From positions 62,001 to 126,000 of the forward strand of contig NZ_JAPEPI010000001.1 of the NCBI RefSeq assembly GCF_026340305.1: DNA of 64,000 nt, in the 5' to 3' direction. The position numbers and the translations under genes were made by a program. Every line of letters begins with the position of its first letter. The first letter of the stretch is position 1. The notes below the pieces were generated by a model. That model did no database searches and had not been told where the DNA came from. It worked only from the letters and a program-made list of their open reading frames with translations. This DNA comes from Streptomyces sp. NBC_01381. GTDB lineage: Bacteria > Actinomycetota > Actinomycetes > Streptomycetales > Streptomycetaceae. This document shows positions 45,703 to 58,410 of this stretch, piece by piece.

Positions 45703-47598
45703 TCAGACCGCCCTCATCAGCAGGGTCGCGGCGATGAGTACCGCAGCGCCGCCGAACATCGAGACCGCGTAGGAGCGGGCGTAGCCGTTCTGCAGTTTGC
45801 GCAGCCGCCCGGAGAGCCCGCCGACCGAGGCCGCCGTGCCGTTGACGACTCCGTCGACCAGGGTGTGGTCGACGTAGACCAGGGACCGCGTGAGGTGCTC
45901 GCCACCACGCACCAGGACCACGTGGTTGAAGTCGTCCTGGAGGAGATCGCGGCGGGCGGCTCGGGTGAGCAGCGAGCCGCGCGGGGCGGTGACCGGGACC
46001 GGCCGGCGTCCGTACTGGACGTAGGCGAAGGTCACACCGATGACCAGGACGACCATCGTGGCGCCCGTGACCGTCGTGGCGCTGAGCGGCGAGTCGCCGT
46101 GGGCGTGGTGGGTGACCGGCTCCAGCCAGTGCATGAAGCGGTCGCCGATGCTGAAGAACCCGCCCGCGAAGACCGACCCGAAGGCCAGCAGGATCATCGG
46201 GATCGTCATCGACTTGGGCGACTCGTGCGGGTGCGGCTCCTTGCCTTCCGCATCCGGCTGCCACCGCTTCTCTCCGAAGAAGGTCATCAGCATCACGCGT
46301 GTCATGTAGTACGCGGTGATGGCCGCGCCCAGGAGCGCCACCGAGCCGAGGATCCAGCCCTCCGTGCCGCCCTTGGCGAACGCCGCCTCGATGATCTTGT
46401 CCTTGGAGAAGAAGCCGGACAGACCGGGGAAGCCGATGATCGCGAGGTAGCCGAGACCGAAGGTCACGAAGGTGACCGGCATGTACTTGCGCAGGCCGCC
46501 GTACTTCCTCATGTCGACCTCGTCGTTCATGCCGTGCATGACCGAACCGGCCCCGAGGAAGAGCCCGGCCTTGAAGAAGCCGTGCGTCACCAGGTGCATG
46601 ATCGCGAAGACGTAGCCGATGGGGCCGAGGCCCGCGGCCAGGATCATGTAGCCGATCTGGGACATCGTCGACCCGGCGAGGGCCTTCTTGATGTCGTCCT
46701 TCGCGCAACCGACGATCGCACCGAAGAGGAGCGTGACCGCGCCCACGACGGTGACGACGAGCTGGGCGTCCGGCGCGGCGTTGAAGATCTCTCCGGAGCG
46801 GACGATCAAGTACACGCCCGCGGTCACCATCGTCGCCGCGTGGATCAGGGCCGAGACCGGGGTCGGGCCCTCCATCGCGTCGCCGAGCCAGGACTGCAGC
46901 GGCACCTGGGCGGACTTGCCGCACGCGGCGAGCAGCAGCATCAGGCCGATGGCGGTGAGCTTGCCCTCGCTGGTCTCACCCGTCGACTCCAGGACAGGAC
47001 CGAAGGCGAACGTCCCGAAGGTGGTGAACATCAGCATGATCGCGATCGACAGGCCCATGTCGCCGACCCGGTTGACCAGGAAGGCCTTCTTGGCGGCGGT
47101 GGCCGCGCTGGGCTTGTGCTGCCAGAAGCCGATCAGGAGGTACGAGGCGAGGCCGACGCCCTCCCATCCGACGTACAGGAGCAGGTAGTTGTCGGCGAGG
47201 ACCAGGAGGAGCATCGCCGCGAGGAACAGGTTCAGATAGCCGAAGAAGCGGCGGCGCCGCTCGTCGTGCTCCATGTACCCGATGGAGTAGATGTGGATCA
47301 GCGTGCCCACACCGGTGATCAGCAGGACGAACGTCATCGACAGCTGGTCGAGCTGGAAGGCGACGTCCGCCTGGAAGCCCTCCACGGGGATCCAGGCGAA
47401 CAGGTGCTGCGACAGGGAGCGCTCCTCGGCGCCCTTGCCCAGCATGTCGGTGAAGAGCAGCACGCCGACGACGAAGGAGGCGGCCGCGAGCAGCGTGCCG
47501 AGCCAGTGGCCCACACGGTCCAACCGCCGCCCGCCGCACAGCAGTACGGCCGCTCCGAGCAGAGGCGCCGCTACCAGCAGCGCGATCAGGTTCTCCAC
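45703..47598 (-). CDS. nuoL: NADH-quinone oxidoreductase subunit L
   Basis: A 631-residue proton-pumping subunit at the far end of the membrane arm. The core has [60 protein letters not shown] and [20 protein letters not shown]. The C-terminal region includes the long lateral-helix part ([20 protein letters not shown] and [20 protein letters not shown]). The GTG start lies 14 bases after the nuoK stop. Confidence 0.96.
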   Translation of the reverse strand: MENLIALLVAAPLLGAAVLLCGGRRLDRVGHWLGTLLAAASFVVGVLLFTDMLGKGAEERSLSQHLFAWIPVEGFQADVAFQLDQLSMTFVLLITGVGTLIHIYSIGYMEHDERRRRFFGYLNLFLAAMLLLVLADNYLLLYVGWEGVGLASYLLIGFWQHKPSAATAAKKAFLVNRVGDMGLSIAIMLMFTTFGTFAFGPVLESTGETSEGKLTAIGLMLLLAACGKSAQVPLQSWLGDAMEGPTPVSALIHAATMVTAGVYLIVRSGEIFNAAPDAQLVVTVVGAVTLLFGAIVGCAKDDIKKALAGSTMSQIGYMILAAGLGPIGYVFAIMHLVTHGFFKAGLFLGAGSVMHGMNDEVDMRKYGGLRKYMPVTFVTFGLGYLAIIGFPGLSGFFSKDKIIEAAFAKGGTEGWILGSVALLGAAITAYYMTRVMLMTFFGEKRWQPDAEGKEPHPHESPKSMTIPMILLAFGSVFAGGFFSIGDRFMHWLEPVTHHAHGDSPLSATTVTGATMVVLVIGVTFAYVQYGRRPVPVTAPRGSLLTRAARRDLLQDDFNHVVLVRGGEHLTRSLVYVDHTLVDGVVNGTAASVGGLSGRLRKLQNGYARSYAVSMFGGAAVLIAATLLMRAV

Positions 47599-47612
47599 TT
47601 TTCAGCGACCCC

Positions 47613-47912
47613 TTACAGCTTCATCAGGCTGGCGTCGTCGACCGAGGCCGAGTGGCGGGAGCGGAACAGCGACACGATGATCGCCAGGCCGACCACGACC
47701 TCCGCGGCGGCGACGACCATCGTGAAGAAGGCGATGATCTGGCCGTCGAGATTGCCGTGCAGCCGGGAGAAGGCGACGAAGGCGAGGTTGCACGCGTTGA
47801 GCATCAGCTCGATACACATGAACACCACGATCGCGTTCCGCCTGATCAGCACGCCGGTGGCGCCGATCGCGAACAACAGCGCCGCGAGATACAGGTAGTT
47901 GACCGGATTCAC
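47613..47912 (-). CDS. nuoK: NADH-quinone oxidoreductase subunit K
   Basis: A 99-residue, three-helix subunit. Both membrane glutamates are present in [20 protein letters not shown] and [20 protein letters not shown]. The GTG overlaps the nuoJ TGA by four bases. It lacks the acidic tail seen in NuoK2. Confidence 0.96.
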   Translation of the reverse strand: MNPVNYLYLAALLFAIGATGVLIRRNAIVVFMCIELMLNACNLAFVAFSRLHGNLDGQIIAFFTMVVAAAEVVVGLAIIVSLFRSRHSASVDDASLMKL

Positions 47913-48724
47913 TTCGACGCCTCCTCGGCCTCGGGCGACCGCTCCAGGCGCTCCGTGGAACGCTGCTCGAGCGCCCGCAGATCGGCGATCGCCTCGTCCG
48001 ACACATCACGGATCTGGCCGCGCTCGCGCAGCGTCTTGTTGACCGTGAGCTCCGACGGAGTGCCGTCCGGGAGCAGGCCCGCGATGTCCACGGCGTTGTG
48101 CCGTGCGTAGACACCCGGGGCGGGCAGCGGCGGCACGTGGCTGGAGCGCACGCGCTCCTCGGACATCTCGCGCTGCGTCTTGGCGCGCTCCGTGCGCTCG
48201 CGGTGGGTGAGCACCATCGCGCCGACGGTGGCGGTGATCAGCAGCGCGCCGGTGATCTCGAAGGCGAAGACGTACTTCGTGAAGATGAGCTCGGCGAGCC
48301 CCTCCACGTTGCCGCCCGCGTTCGCCTTGGAGAGTCCGGCGAACTCGTTCACCGAAGCGTTCCCGATCCCCGCGAACAGCAGGATCGCGAAGCCGAAGCC
48401 GCACAGGCCGGCCAGCCAGCGCTGGCCCTTGATGGTCTCCTTCAGGGAGTCGGCGGCGGTGACGCCGACGAGCATGACCACGAAGAGGAAGAGCATCATG
48501 ATCGCGCCGGTGTAGACGACGACCTGGACGATGCCCAGGAAGTACGCGCCGTTGGCGAGGTAGAAGACCGCCAGGACGATCATGGTCCCGGCCAGGCAGA
48601 GCGCGCTGTGCACGGACTTCTTCATGAGGATGGTGCACAGGGCGCCGATCACGGCCACCGTGCCGAGCACCCAGAACTGGACGGCCTCACCGGTCGACGT
48701 GGTGTAGGCGGCAAGCTCGCTCAT
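47909..48724 (-). CDS. nuoJ: NADH-quinone oxidoreductase subunit J
   Basis: A 271-residue membrane subunit with five helices in its first ~165 residues, including [20 protein letters not shown] (the TM3 pi-bulge region). The C-terminal ~100 residues are charged and cytoplasmic ([20 protein letters not shown], and [20 protein letters not shown]), an actinobacterial extension of unknown function. The ATG overlaps the nuoI stop (ATGA). Confidence 0.95.
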   Translation of the reverse strand: MSELAAYTTSTGEAVQFWVLGTVAVIGALCTILMKKSVHSALCLAGTMIVLAVFYLANGAYFLGIVQVVVYTGAIMMLFLFVVMLVGVTAADSLKETIKGQRWLAGLCGFGFAILLFAGIGNASVNEFAGLSKANAGGNVEGLAELIFTKYVFAFEITGALLITATVGAMVLTHRERTERAKTQREMSEERVRSSHVPPLPAPGVYARHNAVDIAGLLPDGTPSELTVNKTLRERGQIRDVSDEAIADLRALEQRSTERLERSPEAEEASK

Positions 48725-49347
48725 CCTGCCGCCCCTTCCGCATCGGGGGCCTTCTCGCCCTTGCTGACGGCCACTTGGGGGACCGTGCCGGGCGCGGCCT
48801 CGGTCACCAGGCCGCGGTAGTAGTCCTGCTCGTCCGTGCCCGGGAAGATCGAGTGCGGCGACTCGACCATGCCTTCCTCCAGGCCGGCGAGCAGCTGCTC
48901 CTTGGTGTAGATGAGGTTCGCGCGGGTGCTGTCCGCCAGCTCGAACTCGTTCGTCATCGTCAACGCGCGCGTGGGGCACGCCTCGATGCACAGGCCGCAC
49001 AGGATGCAGCGGGCGTAGTTGATCTGGTAGACGCGGCCGTACCGCTCGCCCGGGGAGTAGCGCTCCTCCTCGGTGTTGTCCGCGCCCTCCACATAGATGG
49101 CGTCCGCGGGGCAGGCCCAGGCGCAGAGCTCACAGCCGATGCACTTCTCCAGGCCGTCCGGATGGCGGTTGAGCTGATGCCTGCCGTGGAAGCGGGGAGC
49201 GGTGGTCTTCTCCTGCTCCGGGTACTGCTCGGTCAGCCGCTTCTTGAACATGGCCTTGAAGGTCACGCCGAAGCCCGCGACGGGGTTCTGGAACCCCTGC
49301 TTCGATTGGTTCGACTCGTGGGTCGAGTCCTCGTTCGGCTCAGCCAT
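48721..49347 (-). CDS. nuoI: NADH-quinone oxidoreductase subunit I (2x[4Fe-4S])
   Basis: A 208-residue ferredoxin-like subunit with the two cluster motifs [12 protein letters not shown] and [12 protein letters not shown] (N6a and N6b). The N-terminal [20 protein letters not shown] helix precedes them. The start is ATG 49347 with AAGGAGG seven bases upstream; an extended in-frame reading overlaps nuoH without a ribosome site. Its ATG overlaps the nuoH stop. Confidence 0.96.
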   Translation of the reverse strand: MAEPNEDSTHESNQSKQGFQNPVAGFGVTFKAMFKKRLTEQYPEQEKTTAPRFHGRHQLNRHPDGLEKCIGCELCAWACPADAIYVEGADNTEEERYSPGERYGRVYQINYARCILCGLCIEACPTRALTMTNEFELADSTRANLIYTKEQLLAGLEEGMVESPHSIFPGTDEQDYYRGLVTEAAPGTVPQVAVSKGEKAPDAEGAAG

Positions 49348-50701
49348 CGGACGCCTCCTTTCCGTCACTTTGAGTATCCGGCCCACCACTGACAATCAAC
49401 TCCCGCTCCTGGCGCGAGCGGCGGCGCGGCACGGGCGGCAGGGTCTGTCCGGGCAGCGGCGGGACCGGGAATCCGCCCGCCATCGGGTCGAAGCCGACCG
49501 GCTCTTCCTGGACCGCCGCTTCCTTCTCGCGTTTGTCGCGGAAGATGTCGACGACGACGGAGAGCAAGAGCAGTGCGATGACTCCGCCGCCCACATAGAG
49601 CGCGATCGAGGTGAAGTCGTACTCCTCGTTCCGCATCACCCTGACCGTGGCCACAAGCATCAGCCAGACGACCGAGACCGGGATCAGGACCTTCCAGCCG
49701 AGCTTCATCAGCTGGTCGTAGCGGACGCGTGGCAGCGTGCCGCGCAGCCAGATGAAGAAGAACAGCAGCAGCTGGACCTTGATCACGAACCAGAGCATCG
49801 GCCACCAGCCGTGGTTCGCGCCCTCCCAGAAGGTGCTGACCGGATACGGGGCCCGCCAGCCGCCCAGGAAGAGCGTGACCGAGACCGCCGAGACGGTGAC
49901 CATGTTGACGTACTCGGCGAGCATGAACAGCGCGAACTTGATGGAGGAGTACTCGGTGTTGAAGCCACCGACGAGGTCGCCCTCGGACTCCGGCATGTCG
50001 AACGGCGCGCGGTTGGTCTCGCCGACCATCGTCACGATGTAGATCAGGAACGAGACGGGAAGCAGCAGGATGTACCAGCGGTCCGCCTGCGCCTCCACGA
50101 TCGCCGAGGTCGACATCGACCCGGAGTAGAGGAAGACGGAGGCGAAGGCCGCGCCCATCGCGATCTCGTACGAGATCATCTGCGCGCAGGAGCGCAGGCC
50201 CCCGAGGAGCGGATAAGTGGATCCAGAACTCCAACCCGCGAGCACGATGCCGTAGATGCCGACCGAGGCGACCGCGAGGATGTAGAGCATCGCGATCGGC
50301 AGGTCGGTCAGCTGCATCGTCGTACGCTGGCCGAAGATCGAGACTTCGTTGCCCGCGGGCCCGAAGGGGATCACCGCGATCGCCATGAAGGCCGGGATCG
50401 CCGCGACGATCGGGGCAAGGATGTAGACCACCTTGTCCGCGCGCTTGACGATCACGTCTTCCTTGAGCATCAGCTTGATGCCGTCAGCGAGGGACTGCAG
50501 CATGCCCCAGGGGCCGTGCCGGTTGGGGCCGATGCGCAGCTGCATCCAGGCGACGACCTTGCGCTCCCACACGATGGAGAAGAGCACCGTCACCATCAGG
50601 AACGCGAAGCAGAAGACCGCCTTGATGGCGACGAGCCACCAGGGGTCACGGCCGAACATGGACAGGTCTTCCGCCGCAAGCGGCACCACGGTGTGCATCA
50701 C
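49340..50701 (-). CDS. nuoH: NADH-quinone oxidoreductase subunit H
   Basis: A 453-residue quinone-cavity subunit. The family loop is [20 protein letters not shown] followed by [40 protein letters not shown] is also diagnostic. The C-terminal ~100 residues ([20 protein letters not shown], then Pro/Arg-rich) extend beyond the usual ~330. Start is GTG 50701 (GTGA overlap with nuoG) or ATG 50698, both served by GGAGG. Confidence 0.95.
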   Translation of the reverse strand: MMHTVVPLAAEDLSMFGRDPWWLVAIKAVFCFAFLMVTVLFSIVWERKVVAWMQLRIGPNRHGPWGMLQSLADGIKLMLKEDVIVKRADKVVYILAPIVAAIPAFMAIAVIPFGPAGNEVSIFGQRTTMQLTDLPIAMLYILAVASVGIYGIVLAGWSSGSTYPLLGGLRSCAQMISYEIAMGAAFASVFLYSGSMSTSAIVEAQADRWYILLLPVSFLIYIVTMVGETNRAPFDMPESEGDLVGGFNTEYSSIKFALFMLAEYVNMVTVSAVSVTLFLGGWRAPYPVSTFWEGANHGWWPMLWFVIKVQLLLFFFIWLRGTLPRVRYDQLMKLGWKVLIPVSVVWLMLVATVRVMRNEEYDFTSIALYVGGGVIALLLLSVVVDIFRDKREKEAAVQEEPVGFDPMAGGFPVPPLPGQTLPPVPRRRSRQERELIVSGGPDTQSDGKEASDG

Positions 50702-53214
50702 GACGTCACCTCCGGGGCCTCAGTGGGCTCCGGCAGGACCGCCGGGCCGATGCGGACGAGGTCGCCGGGGCGCGCGCCGGTGTCCGAGGCGACGCCTCCC
50801 CCGGTCGAGTTCAGCGGCAGCCACACCACCCGGTCCGGCATCTCGGTGACCTGGAGCGGGAGTTCGGTCGCGCCCCCCGCAGGACCGGTGACGGCGAGGG
50901 TGTCGCCGTCCTTGACGCCGGCCTCCGCCGCGGTGGCCGCCGAGAGCCGGGCGACCGCCGCGTGCCGCGTCCCCGCGAGCGCGTCGTCGCCCTCCTGGAG
51001 GCGGCCCTGGTCGAGCAGCAGCCGGTGGCCCGCGAGAACGGCCTCTCCGGAGGCGGGCCTGGGCGGCTGGGCACCTGTCTCCAGGGGCTCGGTGGCGTGC
51101 GGTCCGTCCCAGCCGCCGAGCCGGTCCAGCTCGCGCCGGGCGGTCGTCAGGTCAGGAAGGCCCAGGTGTACGTCGCCGGCGTCGGCCAGCATGTGCAGCA
51201 CCCGCGCGTCGCTGGGCGCGAGCGGGCGCGTCATCTGGTCGGGCTTGAGCGCGGCGGCGAAAAGCCGTGCCCTGCCCTCCCAGTTGAGGAAGGTGCCCGA
51301 CTTCTCCGCGACCGCCGCCACGGGCAGGACGACGTCGGCGTGCTCGGTGACCTCGCTGGGGCGCAGTTCGAGCGAGACCAGGAAGCCGATCTCCGCGAGG
51401 GCTTCACGCGCGCGTGCCGGGTCGGGAAGGTCGGCGACCTCCACACCCGACACCAGGAGCGCCCGCAGTTCACCGGTCGCGGCGGCCTCGACGATCTGGC
51501 CGGTGTCGCGGCCGTAGCGGTGCGGGAGTTCGGCGACGCCCCAGGCCGCAGCGACCTCTTCCCGCGCGCGCGGGTCGGTGGCCGGACGGCCGCCCGGCAG
51601 CAGCGAGGGCAGCGCGCCCGCCTCGATGGCGCCGCGCTCCCCCGCCCTGCGCGGGATCCACACCAACTGGGCGCCGGTCGCGGACGCGGCCCGCACGGCG
51701 GCGGTGAGCCCGCCGCGCACACCGGCGGCGCGCTCGCCGACGACGATCACCGCACCCGAAGTGCGCAGCGCCTCGGCCGCCTTGGCACCGTCGCCCTCCA
51801 GGCCGGCCCCGGCCGCGAGCGCGTCGAGCCACTCCGTCTCGGTTCCGGGAGCGGCCGGCAGCAGCGTGCCGCCCGCCTTCTCCAGGCCGCGGGACGCGAA
51901 GGGCGCCAGCGAGAAGGTCCGCTGGCCGTGCTTGCGCCAGGCCTTGCGCAGCCGCAGGAAGATCCCGGGCGCCTCCTCCTCGGACTCGAATCCGACGAGC
52001 AGGACCGCGGGCGCCTTCTCCAGTGCCGCGTACGTGACTCCGGTGCCGTCGAGGTCCCGGCCACGGCCCGCGACGCGCGCAGCGAGGAAGTCGGCCTCCT
52101 CGCTGCTGTGCACGCGCGCGCGGAAGTCGATGTCGTTCGTGTCGAGCGCCACGCGCGCGTACTTGCTGTATGCGTAGGCATCCTCCACGGTGAGCCGGCC
52201 GCCGGTGAGGACACCGGTGCGGCCGCGTGCCGCGGCGAGACCGCGGGCCGCCACCTCCAGGGCCTCGGGCCAACTGGCCGGCTCCAGCTGACCTGTTGCG
52301 GCATCGCGCACCAAGGGGGTGGTCAGCCGGTCCGGCTTCTGCGCGTAACGGAAGCCGAAGCGTCCCTTGTCGCAGATCCACTCCTCGTTGACCTCGGGGT
52401 CGTCCTGGGCGAGGCGCCGCATGACCTTGCCGCGCCGGTGGTCGGTGCGGGTCGCGCAGCCGCCCGAGCAGTGCTCGCACACCGAGGGCGACGACACCAG
52501 GTCGAAGGGCCGGGAGCGGAAGCGATACGCCGCCGAGGTCAGCGCGCCGACCGGGCAGATCTGGATGGTGTTCCCGGAGAAGTACGACTCGAACGGGTCG
52601 CCCTCGCCCGTGCCGACCTGCTGCAGCGCGCCCCGCTCGATCAGCTCGATCATCGGGTCGCCCGCGATCTGGTTGCTGAACCGGGTGCAGCGCGCGCACA
52701 GCACGCACCGCTCACGGTCGAGAAGGACCTGCGTGGAGATGGGGACGGGCTTCTCGTACGTCCGCTTCTTGCCCTCGAAGCGGGAGTCCGGGTCGCCGAC
52801 CTGCATCGCCTGGTTCTGCAGCGGGCACTCGCCGCCCTTGTCGCAGACCGGGCAGTCCAGCGGGTGGTTGATGAGCAGCAGCTCCATCACACCGCGCTGC
52901 GCCTTCTCGGCGACCGACGACGTCAGCTGCGACTTCACGACCATGCCGTCGGTGCAGGTGATGGTGCAGGACGCCATCGGCTTGCGCTGGCCCTCCACCT
53001 CGACGATGCACTGCCGGCAGGCGCCCGCGGGGTCGAGCAGCGGGTGGTCGCAGAACCGCGGGATCTCGATGCCGAGCAGCTCGGCGGCCCGGATGACCAA
53101 CGTCCCCTTGGGGACGCTGATCTCGATGCCGTCGATCGTCAGCGAGACGAGATCTTCCGGCGGAACCGCCGCCTCACCGCCCCCGGAGGGAGCGCTGTTG
53201 GTGGTCACTGTCAT
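50698..53214 (-). CDS. nuoG: NADH-quinone oxidoreductase subunit G (75-kDa Fe-S subunit)
   Basis: An 838-residue electron-wire subunit. The N-terminal [2Fe-2S] site is [15 protein letters not shown] with a further Cys. The N4/N5 region has [20 protein letters not shown] and [21 protein letters not shown] further C-x2-C-x3-C motif ([15 protein letters not shown]) at the start of the molybdopterin-oxidoreductase-like domain suggests the extra N7 cluster. The rest is the degenerate formate-dehydrogenase-like domain. The ATG overlaps the nuoF stop (ATGA). Confidence 0.96.
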   Translation of the reverse strand: MTVTTNSAPSGGGEAAVPPEDLVSLTIDGIEISVPKGTLVIRAAELLGIEIPRFCDHPLLDPAGACRQCIVEVEGQRKPMASCTITCTDGMVVKSQLTSSVAEKAQRGVMELLLINHPLDCPVCDKGGECPLQNQAMQVGDPDSRFEGKKRTYEKPVPISTQVLLDRERCVLCARCTRFSNQIAGDPMIELIERGALQQVGTGEGDPFESYFSGNTIQICPVGALTSAAYRFRSRPFDLVSSPSVCEHCSGGCATRTDHRRGKVMRRLAQDDPEVNEEWICDKGRFGFRYAQKPDRLTTPLVRDAATGQLEPASWPEALEVAARGLAAARGRTGVLTGGRLTVEDAYAYSKYARVALDTNDIDFRARVHSSEEADFLAARVAGRGRDLDGTGVTYAALEKAPAVLLVGFESEEEAPGIFLRLRKAWRKHGQRTFSLAPFASRGLEKAGGTLLPAAPGTETEWLDALAAGAGLEGDGAKAAEALRTSGAVIVVGERAAGVRGGLTAAVRAASATGAQLVWIPRRAGERGAIEAGALPSLLPGGRPATDPRAREEVAAAWGVAELPHRYGRDTGQIVEAAATGELRALLVSGVEVADLPDPARAREALAEIGFLVSLELRPSEVTEHADVVLPVAAVAEKSGTFLNWEGRARLFAAALKPDQMTRPLAPSDARVLHMLADAGDVHLGLPDLTTARRELDRLGGWDGPHATEPLETGAQPPRPASGEAVLAGHRLLLDQGRLQEGDDALAGTRHAAVARLSAATAAEAGVKDGDTLAVTGPAGGATELPLQVTEMPDRVVWLPLNSTGGGVASDTGARPGDLVRIGPAVLPEPTEAPEVTS

Positions 53215-54572
53215 GCGTTCACCTCCGAATTGTCGGCGGGCCGGCCGGCCCAGAGCGTCGACTTGGCCGGGTCGAAGGGGCAGCCCTTGCCGGTGATGTG
53301 CTCCTCGTACTCCTCGCGGAAGTACTTGAGCGAGGAGAAGATCGGCGAGGCCGCGCCGTCGCCGAGGGCGCAGAAGGACTTGCCGTTGATGTTGTCGGCG
53401 ATGTCGTTCAGCTTGTCGAGGTCGGACATGACGCCCTTGCCGGCCTCGATGTCGCGGAGCAACTGCACCAGCCAGTACGTCCCTTCGCGGCAGGGCGTGC
53501 ACTTGCCGCAGGACTCATGGGCGTAGAACTCGGTCCAGCGGGTGACGGCCCGCACGACGCAGGTCGTCTCGTCGAAGCACTGCAGCGCCTTGGTGCCGAG
53601 CATCGATCCGGCGGCGCCCACGCCCTCGTAATCAAGGGGGACGTCGAGGTGCTCGTCGGTGAACATCGGCGTGGAAGAGCCGCCCGGCGTCCAGAACTTG
53701 AGCCGGTGGCCCGCCCGCATCCCCCCGCTCATGTCGAGCAGCTGGCGCAGCGTGATGCCGAGCGGCGCCTCGTACTGACCGGGGCTGGTGACATGCCCGC
53801 TGAGCGAATAGAGCGTGAAGCCCGGGGACTTCTCGCTGCCCATCGATTTGAACCAGTCTTTTCCGCGATTCAGGATCGCGGGAACCGACGCGATGGACTC
53901 GACGTTATTGACAACAGTGGGGCATGCGTAGAGGCCCGCGACGGCAGGGAAAGGGGGACGCAGTCGCGGCTGGCCACGGCGGCCTTCGAGCGAGTCGAGC
54001 AGCGCGGTCTCCTCACCACAGATGTACGCGCCCGCGCCCGCGTGCACGGTGAGTTCCAGATCGAGTCCGCTGCCCAGGATGTTCTCGCCCAGGAATCCCG
54101 CCTCTTTCGCCTCACGCACGGCCTCGTGCAACCGCCGCAGCACGGGGACGACTTCACCGCGCAGATAGATGAAGGCATGCGAAGAACGGATCGCGTAGCA
54201 CGCGATCACGATCCCCTCGATGAGGGAATGCGGGTTCGCGAAGAGGAGCGGGATGTCCTTGCAGGTCCCCGGCTCCGATTCGTCGGCGTTGACAACTAGA
54301 TAGTGCGGCTTTCCATCGCCCTGCGGAATGAACTGCCATTTCATTCCGGTGGGGAATCCCGCCCCGCCCCGGCCGCGCAGACCGGAGTCCTTCACGTACG
54401 CGATGAGGTCGTCGGGCGCCATCGCCAGGGCCTTGCGCAGGCCCTCGTACCCCTCGTGCCGCCGGTAGGTGTCCAGCGTCCAGGACTTCTCCTCGTCCCA
54501 GAACGCCGAAAGGACCGGCGCGAGCACCTTCTCGGGGCTCGTCTCGTGGTCGATCTCGGCTGCCAAGGTCAT
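53211..54572 (-). CDS. nuoF: NADH-quinone oxidoreductase subunit F (FMN, NADH-binding)
   Basis: A 453-residue subunit that oxidises NADH. FMN/NADH motifs are [37 protein letters not shown] and [20 protein letters not shown]. The N3 [4Fe-4S] cysteines are in [13 protein letters not shown] plus a later Cys (LGDGAASPI region). ATG 54572 is chosen with GGAGG seven bases upstream; GTG 54575 directly before it is an alternative. No equivalent exists in the nuo2 operon within the window. Confidence 0.96.
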   Translation of the reverse strand: MTLAAEIDHETSPEKVLAPVLSAFWDEEKSWTLDTYRRHEGYEGLRKALAMAPDDLIAYVKDSGLRGRGGAGFPTGMKWQFIPQGDGKPHYLVVNADESEPGTCKDIPLLFANPHSLIEGIVIACYAIRSSHAFIYLRGEVVPVLRRLHEAVREAKEAGFLGENILGSGLDLELTVHAGAGAYICGEETALLDSLEGRRGQPRLRPPFPAVAGLYACPTVVNNVESIASVPAILNRGKDWFKSMGSEKSPGFTLYSLSGHVTSPGQYEAPLGITLRQLLDMSGGMRAGHRLKFWTPGGSSTPMFTDEHLDVPLDYEGVGAAGSMLGTKALQCFDETTCVVRAVTRWTEFYAHESCGKCTPCREGTYWLVQLLRDIEAGKGVMSDLDKLNDIADNINGKSFCALGDGAASPIFSSLKYFREEYEEHITGKGCPFDPAKSTLWAGRPADNSEVNA

Positions 54573-55345
54573 CACTCCCCCTCCTCGGTGACCGCGTCCG
54601 ACGTCGACTCGTCACGCGGGTGGACCACCCGCGGCTTTGCCAACTCGCCCTTGGCGAGCCGCAGTCCGATCAGCGAGGCGGGGCCTGCGCCGCCGCTCGC
54701 CTCGACGGCGCCGGGCCGCTCGTCGGGGAACCCCGCCAGAATCCGGGCCGTCTCCTTGTACGTGCACAAGGGGGCGCCGCGGGTCGGCTCGACCTGCACT
54801 CCCGCGCGCAGGTCGTCGACGAGCCGCTTGGCGGTCTCGGGGGTCTGGTTGTCGAAGAACTCCCAGTTGACCATCACGACGGGAGCGAAGTCGCAGGCCG
54901 CGTTGCACTCGATGTGCTCCAGCGTGACCTTGCCGTCCTCTGTGGTCCCCTCATTGCCGACACCCAGGTGCTCCTGCAGCGACTCGAAGATCGCGTCGCC
55001 GCCCATGACGGCGCAGAGCGTGTTGGTGCAGACACCGACCTGATAGTCACCGGAGGGCTTGCGCCGGTACATCGTGTAGAAGGTCGCCACCGCGGTGACC
55101 TCGGCCGTGGTCAGGCCGAGCACGTCCGCGCAGAACGCCATGCCGGTCCGCGTGACGTAGCCCTCCTCCGACTGCACCAGGTGCAGCAGCGGAAGCAGCG
55201 CGGAGCGGGAGTCCGGGTAGCGGGCGATGAGTTCCTTGGCGTCCGCTTCGAGCCGGGCCCGGACGTCGGCCGGGTAGTCGGGGGCGGGAAGTTGGGGCAT
55301 GCCGAGGCTGACGCCCGCACCCTGTTGGGAAGGAGTGGTGGTCAC
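54572..55345 (-). CDS. nuoE: NADH-quinone oxidoreductase subunit E ([2Fe-2S])
   Basis: A 257-residue thioredoxin-fold subunit. The N1a [2Fe-2S] cysteines are in [11 protein letters not shown] and [20 protein letters not shown]. The C-terminal ~70 residues ([20 protein letters not shown]) extend beyond the family core. The GTG overlaps the nuoD stop (GTGA). Confidence 0.95.
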   Translation of the reverse strand: MTTTPSQQGAGVSLGMPQLPAPDYPADVRARLEADAKELIARYPDSRSALLPLLHLVQSEEGYVTRTGMAFCADVLGLTTAEVTAVATFYTMYRRKPSGDYQVGVCTNTLCAVMGGDAIFESLQEHLGVGNEGTTEDGKVTLEHIECNAACDFAPVVMVNWEFFDNQTPETAKRLVDDLRAGVQVEPTRGAPLCTYKETARILAGFPDERPGAVEASGGAGPASLIGLRLAKGELAKPRVVHPRDESTSDAVTEEGE

Positions 55346-56664
55346 CGGTCGACGCCTCCCATCACGGGGTCGATGGACGCGACGGCGACGATGACGTCGG
55401 CGACCTGGCCGCCCTCGCACATCGCCGCCATGGCCTGCAGGTTGGTGAACGACGGGTCGCGGAAGTGGACCCGGTAGGGGCGGGTGCCGCCGTCGGAGAC
55501 GACGTGCACCCCGAGCTCGCCCTTGGGCGACTCGACGGCGGCGTAGGTCTGCCCGGCCGGGACCCGGAAGCCTTCGGTCACCAGCTTGAAGTGGTGGATG
55601 AGGGCCTCCATGGAGGTGCCCATGATCTTCTTGATGTGGTCGAGCGAGTTGCCCAGACCGTCGGGGCCAAGTGCCAGTTGGGCGGGCCAGGCGATCTTCT
55701 TGTCGGCGACCATGACCGGGCCCGGGGCGAGCCGGTCCAGGCACTGCTCGACGATGCGCAGCGACTGGCGCATCTCCTCCAGGCGGATCAGGAAGCGCCC
55801 GTAGGAGTCACAGGTGTCGGCGGTCGGCACGTCGAACTCGTAGTTCTCGTAACCGCAGTAGGGCTGCGACTTGCGCAGGTCGTGCGGCAGGCCCGCGGAG
55901 CGGAGCACCGGGCCGGTGGCGCCGAGGGCCATGCAGCCCGCGAGGTCCAGATAGCCGACGTCCTGCATACGGGCCTTGAAGATGGGGTTCCCGGTGGCGA
56001 GCTTGTCGTACTCGGGAAGGTTCTTCTTCATCTTCTTCAGGAACTCGCGGATCTGGTCCACCGCGCCGGGCGGCAGGTCCTGGGCGAGTCCGCCGGGCCG
56101 GATGTACGCGTGGTTCATGCGCAGGCCGGTGATCAACTCGTAGATGTCGAGAATGAGTTCACGATCACGGAAGCCGTAGATCATGATCGTCGTCGCGCCG
56201 AGCTCCATGCCGCCGGTGGCGATGCACACCAGGTGCGAGGAGAGACGGTTGAGCTCCATGAGGAGCACGCGGATGACCGTGGCGCGGTCCGGGATCTGAT
56301 CCTCGATGCCGAGGAGCTTCTCGACCCCGAGGCAGTACGCCGTCTCGTTGAAGAACGGCGTCAGATAGTCCATGCGCGTGACGAACGTCGTGCCCTGCGT
56401 CCAGTTGCGGTACTCGAGGTTCTTCTCGATGCCCGTGTGCAGATAGCCGATGCCGCAGCGGGCCTCGGAGACGGTCTCGCCCTCGATCTCCAGGATCAGC
56501 CGCAGCACGCCGTGCGTGGAGGGGTGCTGGGGCCCCATGTTGACGATGATGCGCTCGTCGTCGGACCGGGCGGCGGACTCGACGACCTCGTCCCAGTCGC
56601 CACCGGTGACTGTATATACAGTCCCCTCGGTGGTCTCACGGGCGGATGCGTGTGAAGTGCTCAT
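55342..56664 (-). CDS. nuoD: NADH-quinone oxidoreductase subunit D (49-kDa)
   Basis: A 440-residue subunit that, with NuoB and NuoH, forms the quinone-reduction site. Family motifs are [60 protein letters not shown] and [20 protein letters not shown]. The quinone-site His lies in QHPSTHG. This is the only nuoD in the window, so the nuo2 complex would have to borrow it or use one encoded elsewhere. Confidence 0.97.
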   Translation of the reverse strand: MSTSHASARETTEGTVYTVTGGDWDEVVESAARSDDERIIVNMGPQHPSTHGVLRLILEIEGETVSEARCGIGYLHTGIEKNLEYRNWTQGTTFVTRMDYLTPFFNETAYCLGVEKLLGIEDQIPDRATVIRVLLMELNRLSSHLVCIATGGMELGATTIMIYGFRDRELILDIYELITGLRMNHAYIRPGGLAQDLPPGAVDQIREFLKKMKKNLPEYDKLATGNPIFKARMQDVGYLDLAGCMALGATGPVLRSAGLPHDLRKSQPYCGYENYEFDVPTADTCDSYGRFLIRLEEMRQSLRIVEQCLDRLAPGPVMVADKKIAWPAQLALGPDGLGNSLDHIKKIMGTSMEALIHHFKLVTEGFRVPAGQTYAAVESPKGELGVHVVSDGGTRPYRVHFRDPSFTNLQAMAAMCEGGQVADVIVAVASIDPVMGGVDR

Positions 56665-57385
56665 CAGCTGTACGACCTCCGCTGGTCCGGAGCCGGGATC
56701 TGGGCGCCCTTGTACTCGACGGGGATGCCGCCGAGGGGGTAGTCCTTGCGCTGCGGGAAGCCCTGCCAGTCGTCCGGCATCATGATCCGCGTGAGGGCCG
56801 GGTGGCCGTCGAAGATCAGGCCGAAGAAGTCGTACGTCTCGCGCTCGTGCCAGTCGTTGGTCGGATAGACCGAGACCAGCGAGGGGACGTGCGGATCGGC
56901 GTCAGGGGCACTGACTTCGAGCCGGATCAGGCGGTTGTGGGTGATCGAGCGCAGGTGGTAGACGGCGTGCAGCTCGCGGCCCTTGTCCTCGAGGAAGTGC
57001 ACCCCCGAGACGCCCGTACAGAGCTCGAAGCGCAGCGCCGGGTCGTCGCGCAGGGTCTGGGCGACCCGGAGCAGATGTTCGCGCGCGATGTGGAAGGTGA
57101 GCTCGTCGCGGTCGACGACCGTCTTCTCGATCGCGCTCGTAGGGACGAGTCCCTGCTCTTCGAGGGCCCCCTCCAGCTCGTCGGCGACCTCGTCGAACCA
57201 GCCGCCGTAGGGACGCGCGGAGGCGCCCGGCAGGGTGATGGTCCGCACGAGCCCGCCGTAGCCGGAGGTGTCACCGCCGTTCTCGGCGCCGAACATGCCC
57301 TTGCGTACGCCGATGACCTCGCCGGCGGCGTCACGGGGAGCCGGGACGCCGTTCGCGTCGCCGTTCCCGTTCAGGTGCTCGTCGC

Positions 57386-57389
<4 letters not shown>
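56664..57389 (-). CDS. nuoC: NADH-quinone oxidoreductase subunit C (30-kDa)
   Basis: A 241-residue subunit. The core has [20 protein letters not shown] and [20 protein letters not shown], ending [20 protein letters not shown]. The first ~60 residues are an actinobacterial Gly/Asn-rich extension. It lacks any Pro/Ala/Glu tail, in contrast with NuoC2. The GTG start overlaps the nuoB stop. Confidence 0.96.
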
Positions 57390-57940
<551 letters not shown>

Positions 57941-57961
57941 GCTCTTTGGCCCCTCAGACCT

Positions 57962-58321
57962 TTAGTCCCATTCCAGGCCGCCACGCCGCCATACGTACGC
58001 GTACGCGACGAAGACGGTGAGCACGAAGAGCAGCATCTCCACGAGCCCGAAAATCCCCAGCGCATCGAAGGTGACGGCCCAGGGGTAAAGGAAGACGATC
58101 TCGATGTCGAAGACGATGAAGAGCATCGCCGTCAGGTAGTACTTGATGGGGAATCGCCCACCGCCGGCCGGAGTCGGCGTCGGCTCGATCCCGCACTCAT
58201 ACGCCTCGAGCTTGGCGCGGTTGTACCGCTTTGGACCGATAAGCGTGGCCATGACCACGGAGAAGATCGCAAAGCCTGCCCCGAGGGCTCCCAGCACGAG
58301 GATGGGCGCATAGGCGTTCAC
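57962..58321 (-). CDS. nuoA: NADH-quinone oxidoreductase subunit A
   Basis: First gene of the complete nuo operon: a 119-residue three-helix subunit. YECGIEPTPTPAGGGRFPIK follows TM1 and LFIVFDIEIVFLYPWAVTFD contains the conserved acidic pair lost in NuoA2. The Rex-like operator lies 74-89 bases upstream. All downstream genes are overlapping or closely spaced on the same strand. Confidence 0.97.
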   Translation of the reverse strand: MNAYAPILVLGALGAGFAIFSVVMATLIGPKRYNRAKLEAYECGIEPTPTPAGGGRFPIKYYLTAMLFIVFDIEIVFLYPWAVTFDALGIFGLVEMLLFVLTVFVAYAYVWRRGGLEWD

Positions 58322-58394
58322 GCTCCTCGCTCCTCTCAGTCGGCACTGACTGTTGGCGGTTGCGTTGGGCCGAGGCCCGCGAAGATCGCGTACA

Positions 58395-58410
58395 TGTGAA
58401 GCAGGTCACA
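58395..58410. promoter_or_regulatory. Rex-like operator upstream of nuoA
   Basis: TGTGAAGCAGGTCACA differs from the Rex pattern TGTGAA-N4-TTCACA at one position, and is flanked by A..A as in TTGTGA..TCACAA. It lies 74 bases before the nuoA start, where it could overlap the promoter. Rex is the actinobacterial NADH/NAD+ sensor known to control respiratory genes, so regulation of nuo by redox state is expected. Crp (TGTGA-N6-TCACA) also fits this sequence. Confidence 0.55.
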
